In this document: positions 54,876-63,692 of the stretch, piece after piece
Layout: every line of letters starts with the position of its first letter
Numbering within the stretch: position 1 is the stretch's first letter
Assembly (NCBI GenBank): GCA_937912125.1
Contig: CALDOK010000392.1
Span: forward strand, 1 to 64,000
DNA length: 64,000 nucleotides
Direction of reading: 5' to 3'
Source of the DNA: an uncultured Pseudomonadota bacterium
Lineage (GTDB): Bacteria > Myxococcota_A > UBA796 > JAFGLY01
Notes under the pieces: generated by a model
The model's input: only the letters and a program-made list of their open reading frames with translations
The model's database searches: none
Told to the model about the DNA's origin: nothing
Made by a program: the position numbers and the translations under genes

Positions 54876-56732
54876 ATGGCCCTGCCTCCACGCCCCCCCG
54901 CCGTTCACCCCTGCGCGCACCTGCTGCGCATGCTCGGCTGGCTGGTGGTGCTCGAGTTCTTCGGCGGCGTGCTGCTGGCGCCGGGCGAAGCCAGCGAGGG
55001 CTACCTGCTCTGGCTCGTGGGCGCCGGTGTCGCCGCGGGGCTCACCGCGCTGGTCGCGGGGGGCCTGATGGGCCTGTCGAGCCGACTGAGGTCCCGGCCT
55101 GGTTGGGTGCTGGCGCTGCTGGTCGTCGGCCTTTCGCTGGCCAGCCATGCGGTGGATCGCAGCTTCCTGCTGTCCCCCCTGATCTCGATCTGTGCGGGGT
55201 TGGCCTGGATTCGTTGGCGCTTCCCTGGCAAGCCCGGCCGGGGCCGCACCGTCTTCCGCGTGCTGTTCTTCTCCCTGCTCGCGGTGGGCCTGGTGGGCGC
55301 TGGGCTGCGCACCCGCCGCCCTTGGCGCTTCGCCGAGGCCGAGGTGCTCGGGCAGCACTCGGTGCTGCTGGTGGTGCTCGACACCGTGCGCCGCGACCAC
55401 CTCTCCACCTATGGCTACCCCCGCGACACCAGCCCCACCCTGGACGCCATCGCGGCCCGGGGCACCAGCTACCGGGCCTGGGCCAACGCGTGCTGGAGCC
55501 TGCCCGGCCACGGCACCTTGCTCACCGGCCGCTACGCGGGCGCGCACGGCGCCCACTACGAAGGCTGGGCCCTGGCCGAGGGGGAGCGCACCATCGCGCG
55601 CGCCTTCGACCAGGCGGGCTACGACACCCTGCTGGTGAGCGGAAACCCCTGGCTGCAGGTGGCCAACGGGCTGGCCTTCGACTTCGGGGCCCTGGTCGAG
55701 GCCTTCGGTCACTACGTCACCCCCAACGCCTTCCTGCTGCTGCGGCTGTCCCAGCCTGTGTGGGATCGGGATCGCGACAAGGGCGGCGCCTCGGGCGCGC
55801 GGGCCTTCGGGCGCTGGCTGGACGCCCGCCCGGATCCCGACCGGCCCTTCTTCGTCATGGTCAACGTGATGGAGGCCCACGCCCCCTACCACCAGACACC
55901 GCCGGCCGACTTCGAGCGCTATCTCCCAGGCGGCTATGGCCGCGGCCCCGCGGTGGAGCTGTCCGAGGACCTGTTCAGCCTGCACCTCTTGGGGGGGCAG
56001 CCGCCCCAGGGCGACGATGTCCAGCGCGCCGCGGACCTCTACGATGGCGCCGTGCGCTCGGCCGACGGCGTGCTGGCCCAGGTGCTGGCGCAGATCGAGG
56101 CTCGCGACCTGGCCGATGACGTGCTGGTGGTGGTCACCGCCGATCACGGCGAGTTCCTGGGCGAGCACGGCCTGTGGGGCCACGTCCACGGGCTGTACGA
56201 GCCGGTGTTGTCCGTGCCCCTGGTCATGGCTGGCCCAGGGGTCGCGCGCGGGGTCTGCAGCCCTGCCACGGCCCGCTTGATCGACGTGGCGCCCACGGTG
56301 CTGGATGCCGCTGGCGTGCCCTCCCAGCTCTGGCCGCAGGTGCACGGCCGCGTGCTGGGTCAGGGCCCTGCCGAGGCTCCGGTGCTGGCCGAGCAGTACA
56401 CCCCCACCCTGCTGCACGCGGCCGCCCAGGCCCCCAGCGGTGATCTCGACGGCTTCGCGGTGCGGCGCTTCGCCCTTCGCGAGGGCCAGTACGAGCTGCA
56501 GGTGCAGGGCGAGGAGGGTCGGGTCACCGCCTGGCGCGAGCTCGGCCAGCCCGACGTCGCCGGTGTGACGCCGGTCACCGGCGAAGCCGCCGCCGCCGCC
56601 CGCAGGTTGTTCGATCTGCGGGAGCAGGCGGGCGCCACCTGGAGCCCCCCCGAGGGGGAGCCCCTCGCCCCCAGCATGGACAGCTTCAGCCGCGAGGCCT
56701 TGCGGGCGCTGGGCTACCTGGGCGCCGAGTAG
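54876..56732 (+). CDS. Membrane-anchored sulfatase/alkaline phosphatase superfamily protein
   Basis: The 618-residue protein has four N-terminal membrane helices (to about 145) and a periplasmic sulfatase-fold domain. VVLDTVRRDH (D169 metal ligand), HAPY near 340 and VTADHGEFLGEHG are family motifs. The signature C-x-P-x-R region reads CWSLPGH, placing S208, not Cys, at the nucleophile. This could be a Ser-type sulfatase needing a radical SAM maturase, or a phosphotransfer enzyme. The end ALRALGYL is typical of this family. Next to a glycan cluster (60.2-64 kb). Confidence 0.85.
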   Translation: MALPPRPPAVHPCAHLLRMLGWLVVLEFFGGVLLAPGEASEGYLLWLVGAGVAAGLTALVAGGLMGLSSRLRSRPGWVLALLVVGLSLASHAVDRSFLLSPLISICAGLAWIRWRFPGKPGRGRTVFRVLFFSLLAVGLVGAGLRTRRPWRFAEAEVLGQHSVLLVVLDTVRRDHLSTYGYPRDTSPTLDAIAARGTSYRAWANACWSLPGHGTLLTGRYAGAHGAHYEGWALAEGERTIARAFDQAGYDTLLVSGNPWLQVANGLAFDFGALVEAFGHYVTPNAFLLLRLSQPVWDRDRDKGGASGARAFGRWLDARPDPDRPFFVMVNVMEAHAPYHQTPPADFERYLPGGYGRGPAVELSEDLFSLHLLGGQPPQGDDVQRAADLYDGAVRSADGVLAQVLAQIEARDLADDVLVVVTADHGEFLGEHGLWGHVHGLYEPVLSVPLVMAGPGVARGVCSPATARLIDVAPTVLDAAGVPSQLWPQVHGRVLGQGPAEAPVLAEQYTPTLLHAAAQAPSGDLDGFAVRRFALREGQYELQVQGEEGRVTAWRELGQPDVAGVTPVTGEAAAAARRLFDLREQAGATWSPPEGEPLAPSMDSFSREALRALGYLGAE

Positions 56733-57144
56733 GGGGATCCAATCCCGCCGTGCCTTCCACGGCACCCGTGGCGGCGGAGAAGCAGCGCGTGGCGCTCCGC
56801 AGCCACGGGAGTGAGCGTGCACCTCTTCGACCTGGACTTCGTCGCCTCGAGCTCAGCTCCACCCGCCCTGTGGGGGTGCGGTGACCTGGGTTACCGTGGC
56901 GCTAGTCCGGGCTGCTGTCCTTCTCCGGGGGGCGCAAGCTCAGGGGGCCTCTCTGGCTCCAGTCCGAGCCTGAAACCCTGTTTACATTTGTCACTTGCGC
57001 CCTTGGCCCCTTTCTGGTGGCACGAATCCAGTGGTACCTTCAGCAGGTGGTCAACCGTACCGATGAGTACGTCCTGGCGCGCGCGCCTGCGCCTGCCGCT
57101 ATATACTCGCCCAGTCCTCCGCTTCGCCCTGTTCAGGAGCAAAA
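56733..57144. other. Intergenic stretch before the MopE-like gene
   Basis: A 412-base gap with no convincing gene: short open frames on both strands lack ribosome sites and recognisable protein features. It is less GC-biased near 56980-57010. It holds a possible -10 element at its right end. No terminator hairpin with a U-run was found after the sulfatase-family gene. Confidence 0.6.
57102..57107 (+). promoter_or_regulatory. Possible -10 element TATACT
   Basis: TATACT lies 38 bases before the MopE-like ATG in a short AT-rich island (CTATATACTC). The region 17 bases upstream is GC-rich with no -35 match, so this would be an activator-dependent or extended -10 promoter at best. Confidence 0.3.
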
Positions 57145-60051
57145 ATGGCCGTATCCACCCTTCCCCGGTTCCTCTTCCTCACCCTGGTGGCGGGTAGCCT
57201 CGCCGTCGGTTGCATCACGGATGCGGACGGTGACGGCTTCGACCGCGGCGTCGGCGATGGCGCCGACTGCGACGACAATAACGCCGACATCTACCCTGGC
57301 GCCGACGAGGTCTGCGACGGGGTGGACAACAACTGCGCGTACGGTATCGACGAGCCCACGGCCATCGACGCGCTCGAGTGGTTCAGCGATGGCGATGGCG
57401 ATGGCTATGGCCTGGACGCCTCCCTCGAGTACGCCTGCACGCAGCCCAATGGCTACGTGGACGAAGGCGGCGACTGCGACGACGAGGACCCGGCCCTCAA
57501 CCCCGACACCTTCTGGTACGCCGACGCCGACGGGGACACCTATGGCGATGACGATGTCGCGGTGCAGCAGTGTGTCGCTCCCGACGGCTTCGTGGCCGAC
57601 GACAACGACTGCGACGACACCGCCTCTGACGTCAACCCTGCCGAAGACGAGCAGTGCGACGACATCGACCACGACTGCGATGGCCACGACGGCATGTTCG
57701 ACGAGGACGGCGACGGCGTTGCGGCCTGCGAGGGCGACTGCGACGACGACGTCAACGACGACCCTGTCGAGGGTCCCTTCGCGGCCGACATCTACCCGGG
57801 TGCTGATGAGTACTGCGACGGTGCGGACAACGACTGCGACGCCGTGATCGACGAGGACGACGCGGTGGACGCACCCACCTGGTATCTGGACTACGACGGC
57901 GACGCTTACGGCGGTCAGTCCTACTTCCTGGTGCAGTGCGACGGCCCGGGCACGGGCTGGGTCGACAACGACGATGACTGCAACGATCTGTCGGCGACCA
58001 CCTACCCGGGGGCCGACGAGTACTGCAACGGCGAGGACGACGACTGCGACCTCTACATCGACGAAGACGGCGCGGTGGACGCCCCCACCTTCTACATCGA
58101 CGCCGACGCTGACGGCTACGGCACCGAAGACACCGTCGTCACCGACCAGTGCCACTCGCCCAGCGGCTACGCCGAAGATTCCGGCGACTGCGACGACACC
58201 GACTTCGACACCAACCCCGGCGCCCTCGAGTACTGCGACGGCGAAGACGACAACTGCGACGGTGTGGTCGATGAGGCCACCGCGGTGGACGTGCTGAACT
58301 GGTATATCGATACCGATGGCGACAACTACGGCAACGGCGCCACCGTCAGCCGCGCCTGCAACGAGCCCAGCGGCTACACCGCCGACTCGGGCGATTGCAA
58401 CGACACGGACTCCACCATCAACCCCGACGCCGACGAGTACTGTGACGGCACCGACAACGACTGCGACGGCGTGACCGACGAATCCAGCGCCGTCGACGCC
58501 GATACCTGGTACGCAGACGTCGATGGAGACGGCTACGGCGACCCGGCCAGGTCCGTGAACGCGTGCTCCCAGCCGCTCAACTACGAGTCCGACTCCAGCG
58601 ACTGCGACGACGGCTCTGCGGGCATCAACCCCGGCGCCGATGAGGTCTGCAACGACGGCATCGACAACAACTGCTCCGGTGGCTTCGACCCGTGCACCAT
58701 GGACCTGATGGACTCCGACACCATCTTCCTCGGCGCCGCTGCGAACGATCAGGGCGCCCGGGCCGTCACCACCGTGTCCGACTGGAACGCCGACGGCGTA
58801 GATGACCTGCTGATCAGCGCCCGCTCCGGCGCTGGCACCGCGGGCATCAACTACCTCTACTACGGGTCCAGCGACATCGACACTTGGGGGGTGCTGGTCA
58901 TGGACACCGCCGCGGCCGGCGGCGCGGACGTCACCTTCACCGGCGCGACCGCGGGCGACTATGCCGCGGTCAGCAACGCCGCGAGCATGGACCTCAGCGG
59001 CGACGGCGCTGTGGACATCGCCATCGGCTCGGCCTCTCCGGACGCCGAAGCGGGGCGCATGTGGATGGTGTTCGGCGACTACAGTTCCCCTCCCTCGGGT
59101 GACCTCTCCCTGGCTGACGCCGACGCGACCTGGTCCGGCGAGGACGGCTATGATCGCGCCGCGGGGCCGGACGCCATCGCCTACCTCGGCGACATGGACG
59201 GCGACGGCTTCAACGACATGGTCGTGGGGGCGAACTCCGCCGATGACAACGGCAGCTCTTCGGGCACCGCCTACCTGATCTACGGTCCGGTCAGCGCCGG
59301 GGACCACCAGCTGTCCGATCTCGATGACTTCATCTACGGTGACGTCGCGAACGATCGCATCGGTAAGTTCGTGGCCGCCGTGGGCGACACCACCGGCGAT
59401 GGTACCCCCGACCTGGCGGCTGGCACCCTGTACGCCAACTCCTACGCCGGCACCGTGTACCTGTTCGAGACCGCACCCACCGGCAGCATGGCCGCCGCGG
59501 ACGCCGATGTCATTCTGGATGGCGAGGACCTCAGCGACTACGCCGGTGGCTGTGTGGCGGGAATCGGCGATCACGACGGCGACGGCTACGACGACTACCT
59601 GATCGGCGCCACCCGCGACGACACGGGCGCAGCCGACGCTGGCGCGGCCTACCTGGTGTTGGGCGGCAGCTCGAGCGGCGACCTGGGCAGCGTGGCGGCG
59701 GCCAAGATCTACGGCGTCACCAGCTCTGGCGGCGTGGGATCTGCGGTGGCTGGCATCGAAGACTACGACGGGCTGGGAACCCCTGCCATCATGGTCAGCG
59801 CCACGAACGAGCTCGGCTTCGCCGGCTCGGTGTATTTGCTCATCGGCGCTCAGAGCGGAAACGTCAGCGTGGCCTCCGCCGATGGTTGGTTCACCGGCAC
59901 CTCGGCCACCGACGCGGCTGGCTCCGTCGTGCAGTTCACCGGCGACATCGACGGCAGCGGCCTGCCTTTCATCCTCACGGCCAGCTACGTCGCCGACCAG
60001 GGCGGGACCGATGCGGGCGCCGCCTACCTGATCGCGGGCCTGGGCGAGTAG
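57145..60051 (+). CDS. MopE-like metal-binding repeat and FG-GAP lipoprotein
   Basis: The 968-residue protein has lipobox LAVGC and AGGAG four to five bases before the ATG. Residues 25-515 hold about eight units of the putative metal-binding motif: DCDD/DCND, a NPGADE-like turn, CDG-x-DN-x-CDG and an IDE end, joined by W/Y-DxDGDxYG loops. Unit 2 lacks the second half and unit 8 ends in CSGGFDPC. Residues 520-960 hold FG-GAP-type repeats (DWNADGVDDLLIS, DMDGDGFNDMVVG, DHDGDGYDDYLIG). The repeats bind calcium or copper in related proteins. Large, surface-exposed, probably an adhesin or metal store. Confidence 0.92.
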   Translation: MAVSTLPRFLFLTLVAGSLAVGCITDADGDGFDRGVGDGADCDDNNADIYPGADEVCDGVDNNCAYGIDEPTAIDALEWFSDGDGDGYGLDASLEYACTQPNGYVDEGGDCDDEDPALNPDTFWYADADGDTYGDDDVAVQQCVAPDGFVADDNDCDDTASDVNPAEDEQCDDIDHDCDGHDGMFDEDGDGVAACEGDCDDDVNDDPVEGPFAADIYPGADEYCDGADNDCDAVIDEDDAVDAPTWYLDYDGDAYGGQSYFLVQCDGPGTGWVDNDDDCNDLSATTYPGADEYCNGEDDDCDLYIDEDGAVDAPTFYIDADADGYGTEDTVVTDQCHSPSGYAEDSGDCDDTDFDTNPGALEYCDGEDDNCDGVVDEATAVDVLNWYIDTDGDNYGNGATVSRACNEPSGYTADSGDCNDTDSTINPDADEYCDGTDNDCDGVTDESSAVDADTWYADVDGDGYGDPARSVNACSQPLNYESDSSDCDDGSAGINPGADEVCNDGIDNNCSGGFDPCTMDLMDSDTIFLGAAANDQGARAVTTVSDWNADGVDDLLISARSGAGTAGINYLYYGSSDIDTWGVLVMDTAAAGGADVTFTGATAGDYAAVSNAASMDLSGDGAVDIAIGSASPDAEAGRMWMVFGDYSSPPSGDLSLADADATWSGEDGYDRAAGPDAIAYLGDMDGDGFNDMVVGANSADDNGSSSGTAYLIYGPVSAGDHQLSDLDDFIYGDVANDRIGKFVAAVGDTTGDGTPDLAAGTLYANSYAGTVYLFETAPTGSMAAADADVILDGEDLSDYAGGCVAGIGDHDGDGYDDYLIGATRDDTGAADAGAAYLVLGGSSSGDLGSVAAAKIYGVTSSGGVGSAVAGIEDYDGLGTPAIMVSATNELGFAGSVYLLIGAQSGNVSVASADGWFTGTSATDAAGSVVQFTGDIDGSGLPFILTASYVADQGGTDAGAAYLIAGLGE

Positions 60052-60075
60052 CCTCGAGCCCACGCAGCGGCGTGC

Positions 60076-60104
60076 GGCGGCCCTCGGGCCGCCGTCCTTG
60101 CTTC
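60076..60104 (+). terminator. Likely intrinsic terminator after the MopE-like gene
   Basis: GGCGGC and GCCGCC (outer stem of GGCGGCCCTCGGGCCGCC) form a strong hairpin 24 bases after the stop codon, followed by GTCCTTGCTTC, a weak U-rich run. It separates the MopE-like gene from the glycan cluster. Confidence 0.5.
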
Positions 60105-60203
60105 AGGGGCTGGAATGGATCGCCGCGGGCCTATGGGCCCACGAGGTGAAATGGCCGGTGCGGGCGGATAGGTGCCCCGCCCGCCAGGCAACCAAGGGCC
60201 CCC

Positions 60204-61784
60204 ATGCAGCCACGCTTTTCGTTCATGCCCCAGGTAGCGAGGGAGTTCTCCCTCCTGCTGGGGATGAGCTTCGCGCTGGTGCTGTTCGTGGTGCTCGTGG
60301 TCAGCACCATGACGCTGCCGCCGCTGCCCCAGGTGGTGGTGTTGGTCTCCATCGTGGTGGCATTGTTTTTCTTCACTCGTCCCGAGATCGCGCTGCTCAC
60401 CTTCTTCGGGCTGCGGGTGATCGTGGACATGCTCTGGTGGGTGCCGGTGCAGGTGATGAGCCTGAACATGATGGAGCTGTTCAGCGGGGCCGTGGCGGGC
60501 CTGGCGGCGGTCCTGTTCTACCTCGAGCTTCGGCGCTTCAACCGCCACCCGGCCATCGTGACCTTTGTGCCCTACCTGGTCGTGATCGCCATCGCGGGCC
60601 TCCGCAACCTGGACCTGCGCGAGGGCGTGGAGATCGTGGCCCGCTACCTCTCCACCTTCCTGCTCATGTTCCTGGTCTCGGCGTTCATGGACAGCACCCG
60701 CAAGCGTATCCGCATGCACCTGCTGTTCACCCTCACGGCCATCGTGCCCATCGCCGTGTCCATGTGGTACCTGGCGCAGGGTCGGCTCGATCTACAGCTC
60801 GACGGCTACGATCGCCTGGTCGGCGGCTACCACAACCTGCACAACCACGCGCTGATGATGATGCTCTTCGCGTGCGTGGGCATGTTCTGGCTGATGTACA
60901 CGCGCAAGGTCGGCATCACGGTGTTCTTCGGCATCTACGTGCTCTGTGCCTGCCTCGCGTTGTACTTCTCCTACGTGCGTACGGCCCAGGTGGGGCTGCT
61001 GGTGTGCGTGCTGTCGTACCTGTTTTTCACCAAGCGCCATGGGCTGGCGTTCTCGTTCATTGCCATGGTGGGCGTGGCGGTGCTGTCCAGCGAGCTGTTG
61101 CAGGATCGTTTCAACGATCTGTGGCAGTTCTTCGAGTCATCCACCTACGAGAGCACGCGGCGTTCCCTGGGCTCTGGCCGCTGGGCCCTGTGGTCCGTGT
61201 CCATGAAGGAGTATCTGAAGTACCCCATCGGCGATATCTTCCTGGGGCTGGGGCTGGGACGCCATCGCGTGCTCACCGAGCCGCTGTACAGCGCCCACTA
61301 CTACGATCCAGCCGTCGGCTACATCGATCCCCACAACGACTACCTGTCGCTGATGTACCAGATGGGGCCCACCGCGGTGATCTGCTATGTCGTCTTCCAG
61401 GTCCAGGTGATCCGTGCGGGGCTCGATCTCAAGCGCATCGGCCGGACGCCTTGGGCGCGCGAGTTCGGCCTGTTCATGGTGGCGCTGACCCTCACCGTGT
61501 TCGTCACCAACTTCCTGTCCAACTCCTTCGTCTCCCGCATCACCTTGGGCTGGTACTACTGGGGCATGGCGGGGCTGTTGTTCGGCGAGCATATCGAGAC
61601 CAAGGATCTGCTCGCGACAAAGTCGGACCAGCTCGCCCAGGCGCAGCTGGACCAGCACAAGACCGAGAGCAAGCAGCGGGGCAAGGCCTTGGCCGGCAAG
61701 CTGGCTCAGCCAGGAATGCACACCCGCGCGGGCCTGGGCTGGTTCAGCAAGGTGCGGGGTGATTCGCGTGGTCGAAAGAGGTGA
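60204..61784 (+). CDS. O-antigen ligase/polymerase family membrane protein
   Basis: The 526-residue protein has about eleven membrane helices. The large periplasmic loop carries DPHNDYLSLMYQMG (about 375-388), the His motif common to WaaL/Wzy-type proteins, and GLGLGRHR upstream. It should join or polymerise oligosaccharides from undecaprenyl carriers. The C-terminal 70 residues are polar, basic and probably cytoplasmic. First of at least three co-directed genes (GT2, sulfotransferase). Confidence 0.85.
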   Translation: MQPRFSFMPQVAREFSLLLGMSFALVLFVVLVVSTMTLPPLPQVVVLVSIVVALFFFTRPEIALLTFFGLRVIVDMLWWVPVQVMSLNMMELFSGAVAGLAAVLFYLELRRFNRHPAIVTFVPYLVVIAIAGLRNLDLREGVEIVARYLSTFLLMFLVSAFMDSTRKRIRMHLLFTLTAIVPIAVSMWYLAQGRLDLQLDGYDRLVGGYHNLHNHALMMMLFACVGMFWLMYTRKVGITVFFGIYVLCACLALYFSYVRTAQVGLLVCVLSYLFFTKRHGLAFSFIAMVGVAVLSSELLQDRFNDLWQFFESSTYESTRRSLGSGRWALWSVSMKEYLKYPIGDIFLGLGLGRHRVLTEPLYSAHYYDPAVGYIDPHNDYLSLMYQMGPTAVICYVVFQVQVIRAGLDLKRIGRTPWAREFGLFMVALTLTVFVTNFLSNSFVSRITLGWYYWGMAGLLFGEHIETKDLLATKSDQLAQAQLDQHKTESKQRGKALAGKLAQPGMHTRAGLGWFSKVRGDSRGRKR

Positions 61785-61786
61785 GC

Positions 61787-62746
61787 ATGGCTGCAGTCGA
61801 CAAGCGAGTTTCTATCGTCCTCCCCACCATGAACCGGGGCGAGGACATGCGCGCCTTCCTGGACTCGCTGTTGCTGCAGACGGTGCTGCCGGCCGAGCTG
61901 GTGGTGGTGGACGCTGGAGAGTCGGTCCAGGAGCTGCTGCAGCGGGCCCTAGAGGGCAGCGAGATCGCGCTCATCTACCGCAGCAGCCAGCCGGGCACCT
62001 CCCTGCAGCGCAACCTGGGGATCGATCTGGCTACGGGTGAGTTCCTGTTCTTCCTCGACGATGACATGGTGCTCGAGCCCGAGTACATCGAGCGCAGCCT
62101 TGAGGCCTTCGATCTGCCCATGGACCCCCCTGTCGGGGGCGTTATGGGCAGCCAGATCAACGTCCCCCCCGACGGCGCCGCCAAGCGCGCGGTGTTCCGC
62201 ATGTTCGGAATCGCTCACACGGCTCCGGGGGACGACAGCGAGCTGTACATCAGCGGCGGCGTGCGCTGGCTCGCGGAGCCCAGCCGGGTGGTTCCCATCC
62301 CTGTGGCCGCCACCGGGCGCGTGGCCTACCGCCGGGCTTGTCTCGACCAGGAGCGCTTCTCGGAGTTCCTGCCAGGCTACACCTTCGCTGAGGATGTCGA
62401 GCTGGCCGTGCGCATCGCCCGGCGCTGGACCATCGTCCACCAGCCGGCCGCTCGGCTGGACCACCGGCACTCTGCGGCTGGTCGCGTCGGCTACGGCGAT
62501 CGCGTCAGCCGCGTGATGTACTCCCGCTACTACTTCTTCAGCCGTCACCGCCCCAAGGGGCCGCGCAACCTGCTGGCCTTCGCTTGGTCCCACAGCGGTG
62601 AGACCGCTCAGCTGATCGGCGTCGGCCTGTTCAAGCGGGGCACGGGGCTGCGGCCCGTCTTGCGCGGCGTCGCACACGGCTACCGGCTCTGTCTCGAAGA
62701 CCTCGGACGGAACGTGCTGCAGCGGGACGGCGCCAGGGAGGACTGA
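61787..62746 (+). CDS. Family 2 glycosyltransferase
   Basis: The 319-residue enzyme has the GT-A fold: VSIVLPTMNRGEDMRAFL, LVVVDAGES, GTSLQRNLGI, FFLDDDMVLEPEYI (DDD metal/donor motif) and the acceptor-side AEDVELAVRI with the catalytic Asp. It likely adds a sugar to a lipid-linked chain. ATG with GAGGTGAGC just before it; a GTG two codons earlier overlaps the upstream stop. Its stop overlaps the sulfotransferase start (TGATG). Confidence 0.9.
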   Translation: MAAVDKRVSIVLPTMNRGEDMRAFLDSLLLQTVLPAELVVVDAGESVQELLQRALEGSEIALIYRSSQPGTSLQRNLGIDLATGEFLFFLDDDMVLEPEYIERSLEAFDLPMDPPVGGVMGSQINVPPDGAAKRAVFRMFGIAHTAPGDDSELYISGGVRWLAEPSRVVPIPVAATGRVAYRRACLDQERFSEFLPGYTFAEDVELAVRIARRWTIVHQPAARLDHRHSAAGRVGYGDRVSRVMYSRYYFFSRHRPKGPRNLLAFAWSHSGETAQLIGVGLFKRGTGLRPVLRGVAHGYRLCLEDLGRNVLQRDGARED

Positions 62747-63612
62747 TGCCAGCACACGCCCCCGCCAACGTACCCAGCTTCGGTCAGGAGCTACGGCGCC
62801 GCGCCGTCATGGCCGGTCGGCTGGCCACGGCGCCAGCGCGGGCACTGCCGAGCTTTGTGATCATCGGCGCCCAGAAGGCCGGCACCAGCTCCCTGTACGC
62901 CTATCTGGCCCGGCACCCTGCGGTGGGGGCCTCCCACAAGAAGGAGATTCAGTACTTCTCCTACCGCTACCAGCGCCCGCAGCTCTGGTATCGGGCCCAC
63001 TTCCCGCTTCAGCGCGAACTGGACCGACTGCCGGGTGGAGGCATCACCGGTGAGGCGTCGCCCTACTACCTGTTCCACCCCCACGCTCCGCAGCGGGTCC
63101 ACGATGTGCTGCCGCAGGCCAAGATCATCGCCTTGCTGCGGGATCCGGTGGCCCGGGCCTACTCCAACTACAACCACCACGTGCGCTCGGGCTGGGAGGA
63201 TCTGTCCTTCGCCGACGCCATCGCAGCCGAGCCCCAGCGCCTGGCCGGCGAGCGGGAGCGCATGGTGGCCGACCCTCGCTACTACTCCCACGCCTTCCGC
63301 ATCTTCTCGTACCTCGCCCGCGGCCACTACCTCGACCAGCTGCACCCCTGGCAGGCCTTGTTTCCCAGGGATCAGCTGCTGGTCCTGCGCGCCGAGGACC
63401 TGTTCACGGAGCCCGAGCGGGTCTACCTCGAGGTGCTGGACTTCTTGGGCCTCGAGCGCTGGAGCCCCGGTGACTTCACCGCGCAGAACATCGGGCGCTA
63501 CAAGGGGTTGAGTGACGCCACCCGCAGGCAGCTGAAGGACTACTTCCGGCCGCACAACAAGGCCCTGTACGAGTGGCTGGGTCGGGACATGGGCTGGGAA
63601 GAGCTGGGCTAG
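62746..63612 (+). CDS. PAPS-dependent sulfotransferase
   Basis: The 288-residue enzyme is of the heparan-sulfate/NodH-like type. The 5-prime phosphosulfate loop is IGAQKAGTSSLYAYL (40-54) and the 3-prime phosphate site is LLRDPVARAYSNYNHH (about 130-145). GEASPYYL and DFTAQNIGRYKGLS near the end are also typical. It should sulfate a sugar hydroxyl or amine of the glycan made by this cluster. One-base overlap with the GT2 gene shows a shared transcript. Confidence 0.9.
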   Translation: MPAHAPANVPSFGQELRRRAVMAGRLATAPARALPSFVIIGAQKAGTSSLYAYLARHPAVGASHKKEIQYFSYRYQRPQLWYRAHFPLQRELDRLPGGGITGEASPYYLFHPHAPQRVHDVLPQAKIIALLRDPVARAYSNYNHHVRSGWEDLSFADAIAAEPQRLAGERERMVADPRYYSHAFRIFSYLARGHYLDQLHPWQALFPRDQLLVLRAEDLFTEPERVYLEVLDFLGLERWSPGDFTAQNIGRYKGLSDATRRQLKDYFRPHNKALYEWLGRDMGWEELG

Positions 63613-63660
63613 GGAACGGCCCTGCTCGCCGCTGTGGAGCGGGTTCTACACCCGCCCACC

Positions 63661-63688
63661 GACCACCGACCACCGACCACCGACCACC
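63661..63688. repeat. Heptamer tandem repeat (GACCACC) x4
   Basis: Four exact head-to-tail copies of GACCACC, with a partial copy before and GCGGTC after, lie between the convergent sulfotransferase and FkbM genes. This length is not a multiple of 3, so it is not coding. It is a simple sequence tract liable to slip. Confidence 0.9.
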
Positions 63689-63692
63689 GCGG

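Noticed and set aside
57133-60063. 976-codon open frame on the minus strand opposite the MopE-like gene
   Set aside because: It mirrors the Asp/Gly-rich repeat codons in antisense; its translation is a Val/Gly/Ala-rich string with no start signal, while the plus strand has a lipobox, repeats and AGGAG.
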